Both the position numbers and the translations under genes were made by a program. This document shows positions 26,863 to 38,328 of a stretch of 64,000 nt of DNA, piece by piece. Position 1 is the stretch's first letter. Every line of letters starts with the position of its first letter. The notes under the pieces were generated by a model that saw only the letters and a program-made list of their open reading frames with translations, made no database searches and was not told where the DNA came from. The stretch is from Micromonospora chaiyaphumensis (GTDB lineage Bacteria > Actinomycetota > Actinomycetes > Mycobacteriales > Micromonosporaceae), in NCBI RefSeq assembly GCF_900091435.1, contig NZ_FMCS01000001.1:929512-993511 (forward strand), given 5' to 3'.

Positions 26863-28056
26863 ATGAAACTGCGACGATGGATAGCCGCCGGCGCGGTCGC
26901 CGTGGCCACCGCCGCCACCCTCAGCAGCGTCCCGGCCGCGGCCGGCCGCCCCTACGACCCCGCCGACCAGAGCCTGCGCAACCTCGCGCAGCGCCACGGC
27001 CTGGCCATCGGCACGGCCGTCGACATGGCCGCCCTCGACGACCCGGCGGACCCGCGGTACCGCCAGCTCGCGGCGTCGGAATTCTCCACCGTCACCGCGG
27101 AGAACGTGATGAAGTGGGAGAGCCTGGAGCCGACCCGCGGCACCTACAACTGGGAGCCCGCCGACCGGCTCCTCGCCTTCGCCAAACAGAACAACCAGCG
27201 GGTACGCGGGCACGTCCTGGTCTGGCACAACCAGCTGCCCGGCTGGTTGACCAGCGGTGTGGCCGACGGCTCCATCAGCGACACCGAGCTGCGCGACATC
27301 CTGCGTGAGCACATCACCGCCGTGGTCACCCACTTCAAGGGCCGGATCTGGCAGTGGGACGTGGTCAACGAGGCGGTCAGCGACCCCTGGGACACCCCGT
27401 CGACCCTGCACTACAAGGGGTTCTGGGCCGAGCACCTCGGCCCCGGCTACATCGCCGACGCCTTCCGGTGGGCCCGCGCGGCCGACCCGCATGCGCTGCT
27501 GTTCTACAACGACTACAACATCGAGGCCTTCGGCTCGCGCGACCCCGCGAACGACAAGACCCAGTTCGTGTACGACATGGCCAGGAGCCTGCTGGCCCAG
27601 CGCGTGCCGATCGACGGCATCGGCAGCCAGGGCCACCTCGGCACCCAGTACGGCAACTTCGACACCTTCCAGGTCGCCGAGGCGCTGCGGAAGTTCGCCG
27701 GGCTGGGGCTGGCCACGGCGTTCACCGAGGTCGACGTGCGCAGCCAGCTCACCGAGGGGGTCCGGGCCGGCGACTCGAACGAGATCAACCCGCGCCTGCA
27801 GGCCTCCGCGGCGAACTTCAGCGTGCTGCTGCGGGCCTGCCTGGCCGAGCGGCACTGCCTGTCGTTCACCGTCTGGGGATTCACCGACAAGCACTCCTGG
27901 GTGCCCGGCTGGTTCTCCGACCCGCCGGAGGGCCTGGCGACCATCTACGACGAGAACTACCAGCCCAAGCGGGCGTACCAGGAGATGAGGGCCGACCTCG
28001 TCTACAGTGGCCCGCCGTACGTCCTGCCGCGCGTGCCGCAGCGGCCGCGCCGCTAG
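26863..28056 (+). CDS. Secreted GH10 endo-1,4-beta-xylanase
   Basis: 397 residues. A Sec signal peptide (MKLRRWIAAGAVAVATAATL, ending near VPAAAG) precedes one GH10 barrel. Acid/base Glu170 lies in WDVVNEAVSD and nucleophile Glu289 in FTEVDVR. ENVMKWESLEP, RVRGHVLVWHNQ and TVWGFTDKHSW are family landmarks. No carbohydrate-binding module is attached and the protein ends 30 residues past the barrel. ATG follows GGAGGAAAAGC. It would act on substituted xylan alongside the GH11 enzyme. It is divergent from a LacI regulator. Confidence 0.93.
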   Translation: MKLRRWIAAGAVAVATAATLSSVPAAAGRPYDPADQSLRNLAQRHGLAIGTAVDMAALDDPADPRYRQLAASEFSTVTAENVMKWESLEPTRGTYNWEPADRLLAFAKQNNQRVRGHVLVWHNQLPGWLTSGVADGSISDTELRDILREHITAVVTHFKGRIWQWDVVNEAVSDPWDTPSTLHYKGFWAEHLGPGYIADAFRWARAADPHALLFYNDYNIEAFGSRDPANDKTQFVYDMARSLLAQRVPIDGIGSQGHLGTQYGNFDTFQVAEALRKFAGLGLATAFTEVDVRSQLTEGVRAGDSNEINPRLQASAANFSVLLRACLAERHCLSFTVWGFTDKHSWVPGWFSDPPEGLATIYDENYQPKRAYQEMRADLVYSGPPYVLPRVPQRPRR

Positions 28057-28069
28057 GCGCAGCGGGTCC

Positions 28070-28101
28070 GGGCGGAGCCGGTCGGTCGACCGGCCCCGCC
28101 C
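28070..28101. terminator. Bidirectional terminator after GH10
   Basis: 15-bp arms GGGCGGAGCCGGTCG and CGACCGGCCCCGCCC (one mismatch) with a 2-nt centre, in the gap between the convergent GH10 and DUF1905 genes. Confidence 0.75.
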
Positions 28102-28135
28102 GGCCGGGTGCTGGGGCCGTCGGGAGGATCGCCCT

Positions 28136-28597
28136 TCAGCGGTGCTGGCCGGCGCGGAGCATCTCGATCGTCTTCGTGACGCGCTGCGCCCGGGTGGCCT
28201 CCCGCTTGGCCTCGCCGACCCAGCGGACGAACTCCTTGCGGTGCGAGGGGGCCAGCGCCTCGAACGCCGTCCGCGCCGGGGCGTCGCCGGCGAGAGCGGC
28301 GGCCAGGTCCTCGGGCACCTCGACGGTACGGGGCTCCGCGTCGGCGGCGACGGCCACCTCGTACGTCGACCCGATGCTCACCCCGGCCTGCTCCCGCGCC
28401 GCGCGGGACAGCCCGATCAGGTTCTCGCCGCCCATCCGGGCCAGCCGCAGCGGCAGCGTCACCCCGTTGACGTGCACCCGCACCGGGAACGTCCGGCGAC
28501 CCTCCCCCACGACGGACACCTGCTCGTCGGTCAGCACGAACGCGCCCGCCGGACCGCGCTGTTCCAACGTCAACGTCACGGTGAGAGTCTCGGCCAT
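28136..28597 (-). CDS. DUF1905 / YdeI (OmdA)-like protein
   Basis: 153 residues. The N-terminal DUF1905 barrel (about 1-90) includes VRVHVNGVTLPLRLARMGGENLIGLSRAAREQAG. The C-terminal YdeI/OmdA-like helices contain ARTAFEALAPSHRKEFVRWVGEAKREATRAQRV. The family is linked to bacteriocin tolerance in enterobacteria but its role in actinomycetes is unknown. TACGAT (minus, 28609-28604) lies 6 nt before the ATG, a leaderless arrangement. A TACC-AATC-GGTA palindrome lies just upstream. Confidence 0.8.
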   Translation of the reverse strand: MAETLTVTLTLEQRGPAGAFVLTDEQVSVVGEGRRTFPVRVHVNGVTLPLRLARMGGENLIGLSRAAREQAGVSIGSTYEVAVAADAEPRTVEVPEDLAAALAGDAPARTAFEALAPSHRKEFVRWVGEAKREATRAQRVTKTIEMLRAGQHR

Positions 28598-28613
28598 GAC
28601 GTCATCGTAGTAT

Positions 28614-28625
28614 TACCAATCGGTA
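28614..28625. promoter_or_regulatory. TACCAATCGGTA operator-like palindrome
   Basis: TACC-AATC-GGTA resembles TetR-family operators (TACC.n.n.GGTA). It lies between the DUF1905 -10 (28609-28604, minus) and the FAD-oxidase -10 candidate TAGGTT (28624-28629, plus), so one bound dimer could block both. No TetR gene is adjacent. Confidence 0.55.
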
Positions 28626-28639
28626 GGTTCGGTGATCGG

Positions 28640-30253
28640 ATGGATACCGACATGGCCCTGGCCGACACGGCAACCGCGAGCCGCACCGCCCGCGCCCGCT
28701 CCTGGTGGGGCTGGGGCTGGGCGGACGCACATCCCGACGACGCCGAGTGCGCGGCGCTGGGCGCACTCCTCCCCGGCACGCTCGCGCGCCCGCTGCCCGT
28801 CCCCCGGGTCGCCGACCTGCGGATCGCCCGGCCCGCCGTCGAGCCGCCGCGGAGTCTCGCGCACCTCGTCACCGACGACCCGGAGGCGCGCGCCGCGCAC
28901 GCCATGGGCAAGGCGTACCGGGATGTGATCCGAGCCCTGCGCGGCCGTCCCGGGCGGATACCCGATCTGGTCGCCCGGCCGGCGGACGACCAAGACGTGG
29001 CCGACCTCCTGGAGTGGGCCGGCGGCCGTGGCGTGGCGGTCATCCCCTACGGCGGGGGCTCCTCGGTGACCGGGGGCGTGGAGTACCGCGGCGACGCACA
29101 CCGGGCGGTGCTGTCGCTCGACCTGACCGCGATGGACCGGGTGTGCGAGGTCGACACCGAGAGCCGCGCCGCCCGCATCCAGGCCGGCGTCCTCGGCCCG
29201 GCACTGGAGGACCAGCTCCGGCCGCACGGCCTGACGCTGCGGCACTTCCCGCAGAGTTTCGAGTTCTCCACGCTCGGCGGCTGGCTCGCCACCCGGGCCG
29301 GCGGTCACTACGCGACCGTCCACACGCACATCGACGACTTCGTCCAGGCCCTGCGGTTGGTCACCCCGGCCGGCGCCGGCACGTCGTGGCAGGTGCCCGC
29401 GTCCGGCGCCGGACCGTCTCCGGACCGGCTGTTCCTCGGTTCCGAGGGCACCCTGGGCGTCATCACCGAGGCGTGGATGCGGCTGCAGGACCGCCCCCAC
29501 CACCGGGCCTCCGCGTCGGTCCGGTTCGCCGACTTCGCCGCCGCACTGCGCGCGGTCCGTGCGATCGCCCAGTCCGGCCTCTCCCCCGCCAACTGCCGGC
29601 TGCTCGACCCCGGTGAGGCCGCCCTGTCCGGCGCCGCCGGGGACGGCTCGTCCGTGCTCGTGCTCGGCTTCGAGTCGGCCGCCGTACCGGTGGACGCCCC
29701 GCTCGCCCAGGCGCTGGACCTGGCCCGCGCGCACGGGGGCCGGCCCTCCGCCGGCTCGGAGCGCCGGGGCGACGAGGCGGTCGGCGCCTGGCGCTCGGCG
29801 TTCCTCCGGATGCCGTACCTGCGCGACGGCCTCGCCCGGATGGGAGCCGTCGTCGAGACCTTCGAGACGGCCGCCACCTGGACCCGGCTCCCCGCCCTGA
29901 TCGACGCGGTCCGTGCCGAGGTCGGCGCCGCCGCTCGCGCGGCCACCGGACATCCCGCCACCGTCAACTGCCGCCTCACGCACGTCTATCCCGACGGAGC
30001 GGCGCCCTACTTCACGGTGCTGGCCGGAGGCCGGCCCGGCGACGAGGTCGCCGTCTGGGACCACCTCAAGGAGGTCGCGACCGACGTCCTCCACCGCCAG
30101 CACGCCACCATCACCCACCACCACGCCGTCGGCCGCGACCACCGCCCCGGCTACGACCGGCAGCGCCCCGAACCGTTCGCTCTGGCCCTGCGCGCCGCCA
30201 AGACCGCACTCGATCCCCAGGGGATCCTCAACCCCGGCGTGCTCGTGGACTGA
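28640..30253 (+). CDS. FAD-linked oxidase (alkyldihydroxyacetonephosphate synthase-like)
   Basis: 537 residues. The FAD-binding PCMH domain contains ARPADDQDVADLLEWA, VIPYGGGSSVTGGVEY and FEFSTLGGWLATRAGGHYAT, then LFLGSEGTLGVITEAWMRL. The C-terminal FAD-oxidase domain carries TITHHHAVGRDH and LDPQGILNPGVL. This is the alkylglycerone-phosphate synthase-like subgroup, which in actinomycetes often acts on unknown substrates. ATG 28640 is used, with ATG 28652 possible. The N terminus is rich in W and G (RSWWGWGWADAHPDDAE), as in that subgroup. It converges on the AraC gene with 7 bp between them. Confidence 0.85.
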   Translation: MDTDMALADTATASRTARARSWWGWGWADAHPDDAECAALGALLPGTLARPLPVPRVADLRIARPAVEPPRSLAHLVTDDPEARAAHAMGKAYRDVIRALRGRPGRIPDLVARPADDQDVADLLEWAGGRGVAVIPYGGGSSVTGGVEYRGDAHRAVLSLDLTAMDRVCEVDTESRAARIQAGVLGPALEDQLRPHGLTLRHFPQSFEFSTLGGWLATRAGGHYATVHTHIDDFVQALRLVTPAGAGTSWQVPASGAGPSPDRLFLGSEGTLGVITEAWMRLQDRPHHRASASVRFADFAAALRAVRAIAQSGLSPANCRLLDPGEAALSGAAGDGSSVLVLGFESAAVPVDAPLAQALDLARAHGGRPSAGSERRGDEAVGAWRSAFLRMPYLRDGLARMGAVVETFETAATWTRLPALIDAVRAEVGAAARAATGHPATVNCRLTHVYPDGAAPYFTVLAGGRPGDEVAVWDHLKEVATDVLHRQHATITHHHAVGRDHRPGYDRQRPEPFALALRAAKTALDPQGILNPGVLVD

Positions 30254-30260
30254 GCCGCGC

Positions 30261-31178
30261 TTACTCGGCCCGGGCCACCGCGCGATAGGCGCGCGGCGAG
30301 AGACCGATGGTGCGCTTGAAGGCGACGCTGAAGGCGCTTTCCGAGCCGTACCCCACATCCCGGGCGATGGTGGCGACGGTGCCGTCACCGCGGCGGATGC
30401 GGTCGGCGGCCAGCTCGATGCGCCACGCGGTGAGGTACTCCAGCGGGCCCTGGCCGACCACCTGCTTGAACCGGGCCGCCAGCGTGGACCGGGCCACGGC
30501 CGCGGTACGCGCCAGTTCGGCGACCGTCCACGGATGAGCGGGCCGGGCGTGCATACGTCGCAGGACGGTCGCTACGGTGGGATCGGTCAGGCCCGCCAAC
30601 CAGCCCGAGGACGTACGGCCGGCGTCCCCCGCAAGGTAGAGGCGCAGGATCCGCACCAGCATGACGACGGCGAGGTGCTCGGCGACGAGCCGGGCGCCCG
30701 CCGCGTTCCGCTGCAGTTCCGCGTCGATCTCCTCGACCGCCCGTCGCACGGTCGCGGCCTCGGGTGTCCCGGCCGCCACGTGGAGGACCGGCGGCAGGCC
30801 GTCCAGCAGCAGCGCCTGAGCGCGGTCGGTGAACGTGAACGCGCCCCCGATGAGGAACACCTCGTCGCCGTCCCCGGCGCGGGCCACGCCGTCGACGGCC
30901 GCGACGAACAGGGGGCCCGCCGGCTCGGTCGGCAGGCTCAGGTCGCTGGCCAGGGTGAACGCGACCGGCCGGGTCAGCAGGAAGCAGTCACCCTCCCGGA
31001 GCCGGAGGGGATCCGCCACCCCGTCCACCCGGAGCCAGCAGGTGCCCCGGCGTACGACGTTGAACTTCACCCCGGCGGGCGGGTCGAACCGGACCGCCCA
31101 CCGCCCTCCGGCCGCCAGGCCGGCGGACAGGCGGCTCGTCGCCCCGATCAGGGAGAGGACGTCCTCCAACGGGTCCAC
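30261..31178 (-). CDS. AraC-family transcriptional regulator (cupin type)
   Basis: 305 residues. The N-terminal cupin domain (about 1-170) contains RLREGDCFLLTRPVAF. The C-terminal AraC double HTH contains HPWTVAELARTAAVARSTLAARF and DGTVATIARDVGYGSESAFSVAFKRTIGLSPRAYR. The second GTG (31178) is chosen because GAGGAGG lies 6 bp before it; the GTG at 31184 is too close to that element. It diverges from the SDR gene with 83 bp between, its most likely target. Confidence 0.87.
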   Translation of the reverse strand: MDPLEDVLSLIGATSRLSAGLAAGGRWAVRFDPPAGVKFNVVRRGTCWLRVDGVADPLRLREGDCFLLTRPVAFTLASDLSLPTEPAGPLFVAAVDGVARAGDGDEVFLIGGAFTFTDRAQALLLDGLPPVLHVAAGTPEAATVRRAVEEIDAELQRNAAGARLVAEHLAVVMLVRILRLYLAGDAGRTSSGWLAGLTDPTVATVLRRMHARPAHPWTVAELARTAAVARSTLAARFKQVVGQGPLEYLTAWRIELAADRIRRGDGTVATIARDVGYGSESAFSVAFKRTIGLSPRAYRAVARAE

Positions 31179-31261
31179 GCGCACCCTCCTCGGACGCTCG
31201 CTAAACTAATGCAGACGTCAAACTATAGGCCGTCCAGGCCAGCGGTCGTAGCGTTGCCGTC

Positions 31262-32236
31262 ATGACCGAGAGCACACGCCTGACCACACCCTTCACCGCG
31301 CGCACCACCGCCGACGAGATCATCGCCGGCCTCGACCTCACGGGGCGCCGCATGATCGTCACCGGGGGCGCCTCCGGCATCGGCCTGGAGACCGTGCGCG
31401 CCCTCGCCCGCGCCGGCGCGGAGGTCACCGTGGCGACCCGCGACCCCGCCCGCGCGGGCGATCTCGTGGCCGAGTTCGCCGGTCCCGGGCCGGGCTCGGT
31501 CCGGGCGGCCGCGCTCGACCTGGCCGACCTCGACTCCGTCGACGCCTTCGTGGCCGGGTGGACCGGACCGCTGCACGCCCTCATCGCGAACGCCGGGATC
31601 ATGGCAGTGCCGCACCGCGAGCTGACCCCGGAAGGCTGGGAACTGCAGCTGGCCACCAACTACCTCGGCCACTTCGCGCTCGCCCGGGGCCTGCGCGACA
31701 GCCTCCGGTCCGCCGGCTCCGCCCGGGTCGTGGTGGTCAGCTCCGGGGCACAGCTGCGCGCCGGCATCGGCTTCGACGACCCGCACTTCGCCCGCCGCCC
31801 GTACGACCCGTGGACCGCGTACAGCCAGTCGAAGACCGCCGACGTCCTCCTGGCCGTCGGCATCGCCCGCCGCTGGGCCGCCGACGGGATCACCGCCAAC
31901 GCACTGGCCCCGGGCGTCATCATCACCAACCTGCAGCGCCACCTGAGCGAGGACACGCTCCGCTCCTTCGGCGTGACGACCGACGAGACGGGCACCCTGG
32001 CGGTGCCGGACCACTACAAGACCCCGGCCCAGGGTGCCGCCACCACGGTGCTGCTGGCCGCGTCGCCGCTGGTCGACGGCAGCACCGGCCGCTACTTCGA
32101 GGACAACCAGGAGGCGGAGGTGGTCCCGGGTGGTCCGGAGCCGATGACCGGGGTGGCCGAGCACGCCGTGGACCCGGCCGCCGCCGACCGGCTCTGGTCG
32201 TACGCCGAGGAGACTCTCGCCGCCCGCCGGAGCTGA
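31262..32236 (+). CDS. Short-chain dehydrogenase/reductase
   Basis: 324 residues of the classical/retinol-dehydrogenase-like SDR type. The cofactor motif is TGGASGIGLETVRAL, then NAG in LIANAGIMAV and the catalytic Y-x3-K in AYSQSKTAD with VVVVSSGAQ as the Ser strand. TAGCGT (31249-31254) lies 7 nt before the ATG with no Shine-Dalgarno, so it is probably leaderless. An AraC regulator diverges from it. Confidence 0.87.
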   Translation: MTESTRLTTPFTARTTADEIIAGLDLTGRRMIVTGGASGIGLETVRALARAGAEVTVATRDPARAGDLVAEFAGPGPGSVRAAALDLADLDSVDAFVAGWTGPLHALIANAGIMAVPHRELTPEGWELQLATNYLGHFALARGLRDSLRSAGSARVVVVSSGAQLRAGIGFDDPHFARRPYDPWTAYSQSKTADVLLAVGIARRWAADGITANALAPGVIITNLQRHLSEDTLRSFGVTTDETGTLAVPDHYKTPAQGAATTVLLAASPLVDGSTGRYFEDNQEAEVVPGGPEPMTGVAEHAVDPAAADRLWSYAEETLAARRS

Positions 32237-32273
32237 TCGCACTGCGGGGCGGCCGTGGCGATAGCCTCCGACG

Positions 32274-33047
32274 GTGGCCAGCTGGTACGAGCAGGACCTG
32301 AGCCTTGCCCTGGAACTCGCGGAACAGGCCGACCGGATCACCACGGCGCACTTCCGCGCGGGCTCGGTCGTCACCGTCAAGCCCGACCGGAGCCTGGTGA
32401 CGGAAGCCGATCTGGAGACGGAACGGGCGCTCGCCGCGGTGCTGGCCGAGCGCCGGCCGGAGGACGCCGTCGTGGCGGAGGAACTGCACGGCGACCAGAT
32501 CGGACAGGGACGCTGCTGGGCCATCGATCCCATCGACCACACGAACAACTTCGCTCGTGGCCTGGCGCACTACGGCACCTTGATCGCGCTTCTCGAGGAC
32601 GGCCAACCGGTGGTCGGTGTGGTCAGTGCCCCGACACTGAGGCGGAGGTGGTGGGCTTCCCACGGTGGCGGCGCGTTCGCCGATGGGAATCGGATCCAGG
32701 TGTCGGCGGTGGATGAGGTCGCCGAGGCGCACCTGAGCTTCGCCGAACTGGACGTGTGGAATCGCCGCGGCTTGCTGGGTCCCTTGGTCGGGCTGGTGTC
32801 GGACGTGCGGTGGACGTTCGGATCGGGCGGCTTCCTGGCCCAGATGGCAGTGGCGGAGGGGAAGTTGGACGTCGCTCTCGACCCCACCGGGCACGTCTGG
32901 GACCTGGCCGCGAGCCAGGTCATCGTGCAGGAGGCCGGCGGCCGTTTCAGCGACCTGGACGGTCGCGTCGACGCCACGCGCGGAACAGCCGTCGTGACCA
33001 ACGGCCTCCTGCACAAGAAGGTGCTCGCCCGGCTCGCCGGGCCATGA
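32274..33047 (+). CDS. Inositol monophosphatase family phosphatase (HisN-like)
   Basis: 257 residues of the Mg-dependent IMPase superfamily. The metal-binding motif WAIDPIDHTNNFARG lies near residues 83-97, with His where Gly is usual in DPIDGT. VVAEELHG supplies the metal-ligand Glu and HVWDLAASQVIVQEAGG is the second motif. The substrate could be histidinol phosphate, inositol phosphate or PAP. TAGCCT (32262-32267) ends 6 nt before GTG 32274, a leaderless start. No functional link to the ara genes is evident. Confidence 0.8.
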   Translation: MASWYEQDLSLALELAEQADRITTAHFRAGSVVTVKPDRSLVTEADLETERALAAVLAERRPEDAVVAEELHGDQIGQGRCWAIDPIDHTNNFARGLAHYGTLIALLEDGQPVVGVVSAPTLRRRWWASHGGGAFADGNRIQVSAVDEVAEAHLSFAELDVWNRRGLLGPLVGLVSDVRWTFGSGGFLAQMAVAEGKLDVALDPTGHVWDLAASQVIVQEAGGRFSDLDGRVDATRGTAVVTNGLLHKKVLARLAGP

Positions 33048-33054
33048 GCGCCGC

Positions 33055-33089
33055 GAACATCCCGCCGCCGGCACACCCGCGCGATGTTC
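33055..33089. terminator. Weak hairpin between convergent genes
   Basis: GAACATC and GATGTTC form a 7-bp stem with a 21-nt loop in the 52-bp gap between the phosphatase gene and araA. Confidence 0.3.
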
Positions 33090-33099
33090 CGTCGCCGGG

Positions 33100-34602
33100 T
33101 CAGAACCCCCGGGCGAGCCGGTAGTACGCCTGATTCCAGCGGATCTCGTCGGCGAAGCGGCGCGGGTTCGTGTCGGCGTCGATGACGACCAGCTCGGTGC
33201 GGCTCATCGCGGCCAGGTCGTGCAGCTCCTCCACCCCCACCGCCTGCGAGAGCACGGTGTGGTGCGGGGCGCCGGCGGTGATCCACGCCTCGGCCGAGCC
33301 GGCCAGGTGCGGGCGGGGGCGCCAGACGGCCCGGGCGACCGGCAGCCGGCGCAGCGGGTGCGGCGGCGCCACCACGTCGACCTCGTTGGCGACGAGCCGG
33401 AACCGCTCGCCCATGTCGGCCAGGCCCAGCACGACGGCGGGACCGGGCGCGGCGTCGAACACCAGCCGGACGGGGTCCTCCCGCCCGCCGATGCTCAGCG
33501 GGTGGATCTCGACGGACGGGGTGCCCGCGGCGATGCTCGGGCACACTTCGAGCATGTGCGCGCCGAGGACCAGTTCCCGGCCCGGCGTGAGGTCGTAGGT
33601 GTAGTCCTCCATGAACGAGGTGCCGCCGTCGACCCCGACCGCCATGGCCTTGAGGGTGTGCACCAGGACCGAGGTCTTCCAGTCGCCCTCACCGCCGAAG
33701 CCGTAGCCGTCGGCCATGAGGCGCTGCACGGCGATGCCGGGCAGCTGGCGCAGCCCGCCCAGGTCCTCGAAGTTGGTGGTGAAGGCACGGAACCCACCGG
33801 CTTCGAGGAAGGCACGCAGGCCGAGCTCCAGCCGGGCGGCGTAGCGCAGGGACTGGTGGCGGTCGCCGCCGGGGCGCAGCTCGGGCACCATGCGGTAGCT
33901 GTCGTCGTACTCCTTGACCAGGTCGTCCACCCGCGCGTCGGTGACCTCGCCGACGACCTCGACGAGGTCGTTGACGCCGTAGGTGTTCACGGAGACCCCG
34001 AAGCGCAGCTCCGCCTCCACCTTGTCGCCCTCGGTCACCGCCACGTCGCGCATGTTGTCGCCGAAGCGGGCCAGCCGCAGCGACCGCATGGCCGACCAGC
34101 CGATCGCCGCCCGCGCCCAGGCGCCCACCCGGGACACCACGCGCGGGTCGCTGACGTGCCCGGCGACGGTCTTGCGGGCCACCCCGAGGCGGGTCTGGAT
34201 GAACCCGAACTCCCGGTCGCCGTGCGCCGCCTGGTTGAGGTTCATGAAGTCCATGTCGATCTCGTCCCACGGCAGCAGGACGTTGGCCTGGGTGTGCAGG
34301 TGCAGCAGCGGCGTCTGCAGGGCGTCCAGGCCGGCGATCCACATCTTCGCCGGTGAGAAGGTGTGCATCCAGGCGATCACCCCGACGGCCCCGTGCGCGG
34401 CGGCGTCCCGGCAGACCCGCAGGATGTCGCCGCTGGTGGTCAGGACCGGTTTCCAGACGACCCGGGCGGGGATGTGCGGCGAGCTGTCGAGCGCGGCCGC
34501 GATCTGCCGCGACTGGTCGGCCACCTGGCGGAGGGTGTCGTCGCCGTACATGGCCTGACTGCCGGTCAGGAACCAGATCTCAGGCGCAGCGTGCGTTGCC
34601 AT
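33100..34602 (-). CDS. araA: L-arabinose isomerase
   Basis: 500 residues, the normal AraA length, beginning [24 protein letters not shown]. Family landmarks are [47 protein letters not shown] and [11 protein letters not shown]. It converts L-arabinose to L-ribulose with Mn as metal. ATG follows GGAAGG. It is the last gene of the araB-araD-transporter-araA unit, 26 bp after the second permease. Confidence 0.95.
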   Translation of the reverse strand: MATHAAPEIWFLTGSQAMYGDDTLRQVADQSRQIAAALDSSPHIPARVVWKPVLTTSGDILRVCRDAAAHGAVGVIAWMHTFSPAKMWIAGLDALQTPLLHLHTQANVLLPWDEIDMDFMNLNQAAHGDREFGFIQTRLGVARKTVAGHVSDPRVVSRVGAWARAAIGWSAMRSLRLARFGDNMRDVAVTEGDKVEAELRFGVSVNTYGVNDLVEVVGEVTDARVDDLVKEYDDSYRMVPELRPGGDRHQSLRYAARLELGLRAFLEAGGFRAFTTNFEDLGGLRQLPGIAVQRLMADGYGFGGEGDWKTSVLVHTLKAMAVGVDGGTSFMEDYTYDLTPGRELVLGAHMLEVCPSIAAGTPSVEIHPLSIGGREDPVRLVFDAAPGPAVVLGLADMGERFRLVANEVDVVAPPHPLRRLPVARAVWRPRPHLAGSAEAWITAGAPHHTVLSQAVGVEELHDLAAMSRTELVVIDADTNPRRFADEIRWNQAYYRLARGF

Positions 34603-34628
34603 GGGATTGCCTTCCGCGAGATGGCCGG

Positions 34629-35618
34629 TCACTTGTAGCGGATTCCGATCAGGCGCTGGAGCAGGATGAACGCGAAGAGCAGGCCGCCGATCACGATCTT
34701 GGTCCACCACGAGTTGAGACTGCCGTCGAACGTGATCAGGGTCTGGATGACCCCGAGGACCAGCACCCCGAGCACGGTGCCGAAGACGTAGCCGGAGCCC
34801 CCGGTGAGGACGGTCCCGCCGATGACGACGGCGGCGATGACGTCGAGTTCCATGCCGACGCCGATCAGCGGGGCGCCGGACAGCGTGTAGAAGGACAGCA
34901 GGATGCCGCCGATCGCCGCGCAGAGGCCGCTGATGGTGTAGACGGCGATCCGGGTACGCCCCACCGGCAACCCCATGAGCAGCGCGGACTGCGAGTTGCC
35001 GCCGATGGCGTACACGTTGCGGCCCAGCCGGGTGTAGGCCAGCGTGTACGCGGCCACGGCGACCACCGCGAAGGCGATGAGCACGCTGATCGAGACGAAG
35101 TTGCCGCTGGGGTTGCCGATCCGTTGCTGGGACATCCGGGTCCAGAACCCGTCGGTGATCGGGATGGACGAGCCGCTGATGAAGGTGCACATGCCGCGGG
35201 CGAAGAACATCCCCGCAAGGGTGACGATGAACGGCTGGATGTCGAAGAAGTGGATCACGCAACCCATGAGGAAGCCGAGCGTCGGCCCGATGAGCAACGC
35301 GATGATCAGCACCAACGCCGCCGGCAGCCCCTCGCGCAGCAGGAACGCCGACACCATCGCGGTCATGGCGACGACCGAGCCGACGGAGAGGTCGATCCCA
35401 CCGGTGAGGATCACGAACGTCATCCCGACGGCGACCACGAGCAGGAACCCGTTGTCGATGAAGACGTTGAAGACGACCTGGATGTTCGAGAACGCGCGGT
35501 ACTGGGAGACGCCGACGCCGTACAGGACCAGCAGCAGGACGAGGGTGGCCAGGACCGGGACGTGTCGCCGGGGCAGGCGCGACCGGGTACGCGCGGCCAG
35601 CAGGGAGAGCGTGGTCAT
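34629..35618 (-). CDS. Monosaccharide ABC permease (YjfF-like)
   Basis: 329 residues with about ten hydrophobic segments of the ribose/galactofuranose (CUT2) permease family. The motif [19 protein letters not shown] is diagnostic, with [18 protein letters not shown] near residue 260. The start overlaps the preceding permease stop (ATGA). It would form a heterodimeric channel with that permease, as YtfT/YjfF do. Confidence 0.88.
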   Translation of the reverse strand: MTTLSLLAARTRSRLPRRHVPVLATLVLLLVLYGVGVSQYRAFSNIQVVFNVFIDNGFLLVVAVGMTFVILTGGIDLSVGSVVAMTAMVSAFLLREGLPAALVLIIALLIGPTLGFLMGCVIHFFDIQPFIVTLAGMFFARGMCTFISGSSIPITDGFWTRMSQQRIGNPSGNFVSISVLIAFAVVAVAAYTLAYTRLGRNVYAIGGNSQSALLMGLPVGRTRIAVYTISGLCAAIGGILLSFYTLSGAPLIGVGMELDVIAAVVIGGTVLTGGSGYVFGTVLGVLVLGVIQTLITFDGSLNSWWTKIVIGGLLFAFILLQRLIGIRYK

Positions 35619-36678
35619 GCCGGCACCTGCTCCTTCGGCTGCTCGCTGACGGGGGTGGGCCCGGCCGCCGGGGCTCGGCGCCGGGTGAAGCGGGCGCGGA
35701 ATCCGGGCGCCTGGATGAGGCAGACCGCGATGACCACGACGGCCTTGAACAGCAGGGAGGTCTGGGGCGAGATGTTCATGGCGTACACCGTGGTGGTGAG
35801 GGTCTGGATGAGCAGCGCGCCGAGGATCGTGCCGCCGAGGGAGAACCGGCCCCCGGCGAGCGAGGTGCCGCCGATGACCACGGCGAGGATCGCGTCCAGT
35901 TCGACCCAGAGGCCCGCGGCGTTGCCGTCGGCACTGGACACGTTGGCGGTCATCATGAATCCGGCGACCGCGGCGCAGGCCGCGCTGATCACGTAGACGA
36001 GGAACGTGATCCGCCCGGACCGGATGCCGGCCAGGCGGCTGGCCTGGGCGTTGCCGCCGACGGACTCGATGATCAGGCCGAGGGCGGTCCGCCGGGTCAC
36101 CGCGGCGACCAGCAGGGCCGCCGCGAGCGCGAGGAAGATGGCCAGCGGCAGGGTCAGCAGGTGGCCGACGCCGATCGCCTTGTACGGGCCGGAGTTGATG
36201 GTCAGGATCTGCCCCTCGGTGATGAGCTGGGCGAGGCCCCGGCCGGCGACCATGAGGATGAGGGTGGCGATGATCGGCTGGATGCCGATGACCGCGACGA
36301 GCACGCCGTTCCAGGCGCCGAGCACCAGGGCCACGCCCAGCCCGAGGGCCAGCGCGGTGAGCACCCCGCCGACGCTGTTCTGGTCGGGCTGCCGGCTGAT
36401 GTAGAGGCAGGCGATGGCGCCGCTGATCGCGCAGAGCGAGCCGACCGAGAGGTCGATGCCCCCGGTGGCGATCACCAGCGTCATGCCGAGCGCCACCAGG
36501 ATCAGCGGCGCGCTGAGCCGGAGGATGTCGACGAGGCTGCCGTAGAGGTGCCCGTCGCGCATCTGCACCGACAGGAAGCCGGGCCGGTAGACGGTGTTGG
36601 CGGCCAGCATCCCGACGAGGACGACGACCGGCCAGAACAGCCGGTGGGTCGTCAGCGCCCGGTAGGCCTTCGGGTCGC

Positions 36679-36682
<4 letters not shown>
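35615..36682 (-). CDS. Monosaccharide ABC permease (YtfT-like)
   Basis: 355 residues, CUT2 permease: [20 protein letters not shown] and [18 protein letters not shown]. Its start overlaps the ATPase stop (ATGA), so ATPase and both permeases are translated together. The C-terminal tail is basic and then Pro-rich ([14 protein letters not shown]). Confidence 0.88.
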
Positions 36683-38220
<1,538 letters not shown>

Positions 38221-38265
38221 GCCGCCGGGCCTTTCCTGGTCGTCGAGGCGGTGCGCGGTGTGGGC

Positions 38266-38296
38266 GCGGCGGCCGGGCCTCGGGCCCGGCCGCCGC
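38266..38296 (-). terminator. Attenuator hairpin between binding protein and ATPase genes
   Basis: Perfect 14-bp arms GCGGCGGCCGGGCC and GGCCCGGCCGCCGC with a 3-nt loop, inside an otherwise continuous operon. It probably limits readthrough and protects the 3' end of the binding-protein message. Confidence 0.75.
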
Positions 38297-38328
38297 TCCG
38301 GATGCGGGGTCCGCGTCCCGCCGTCCGG

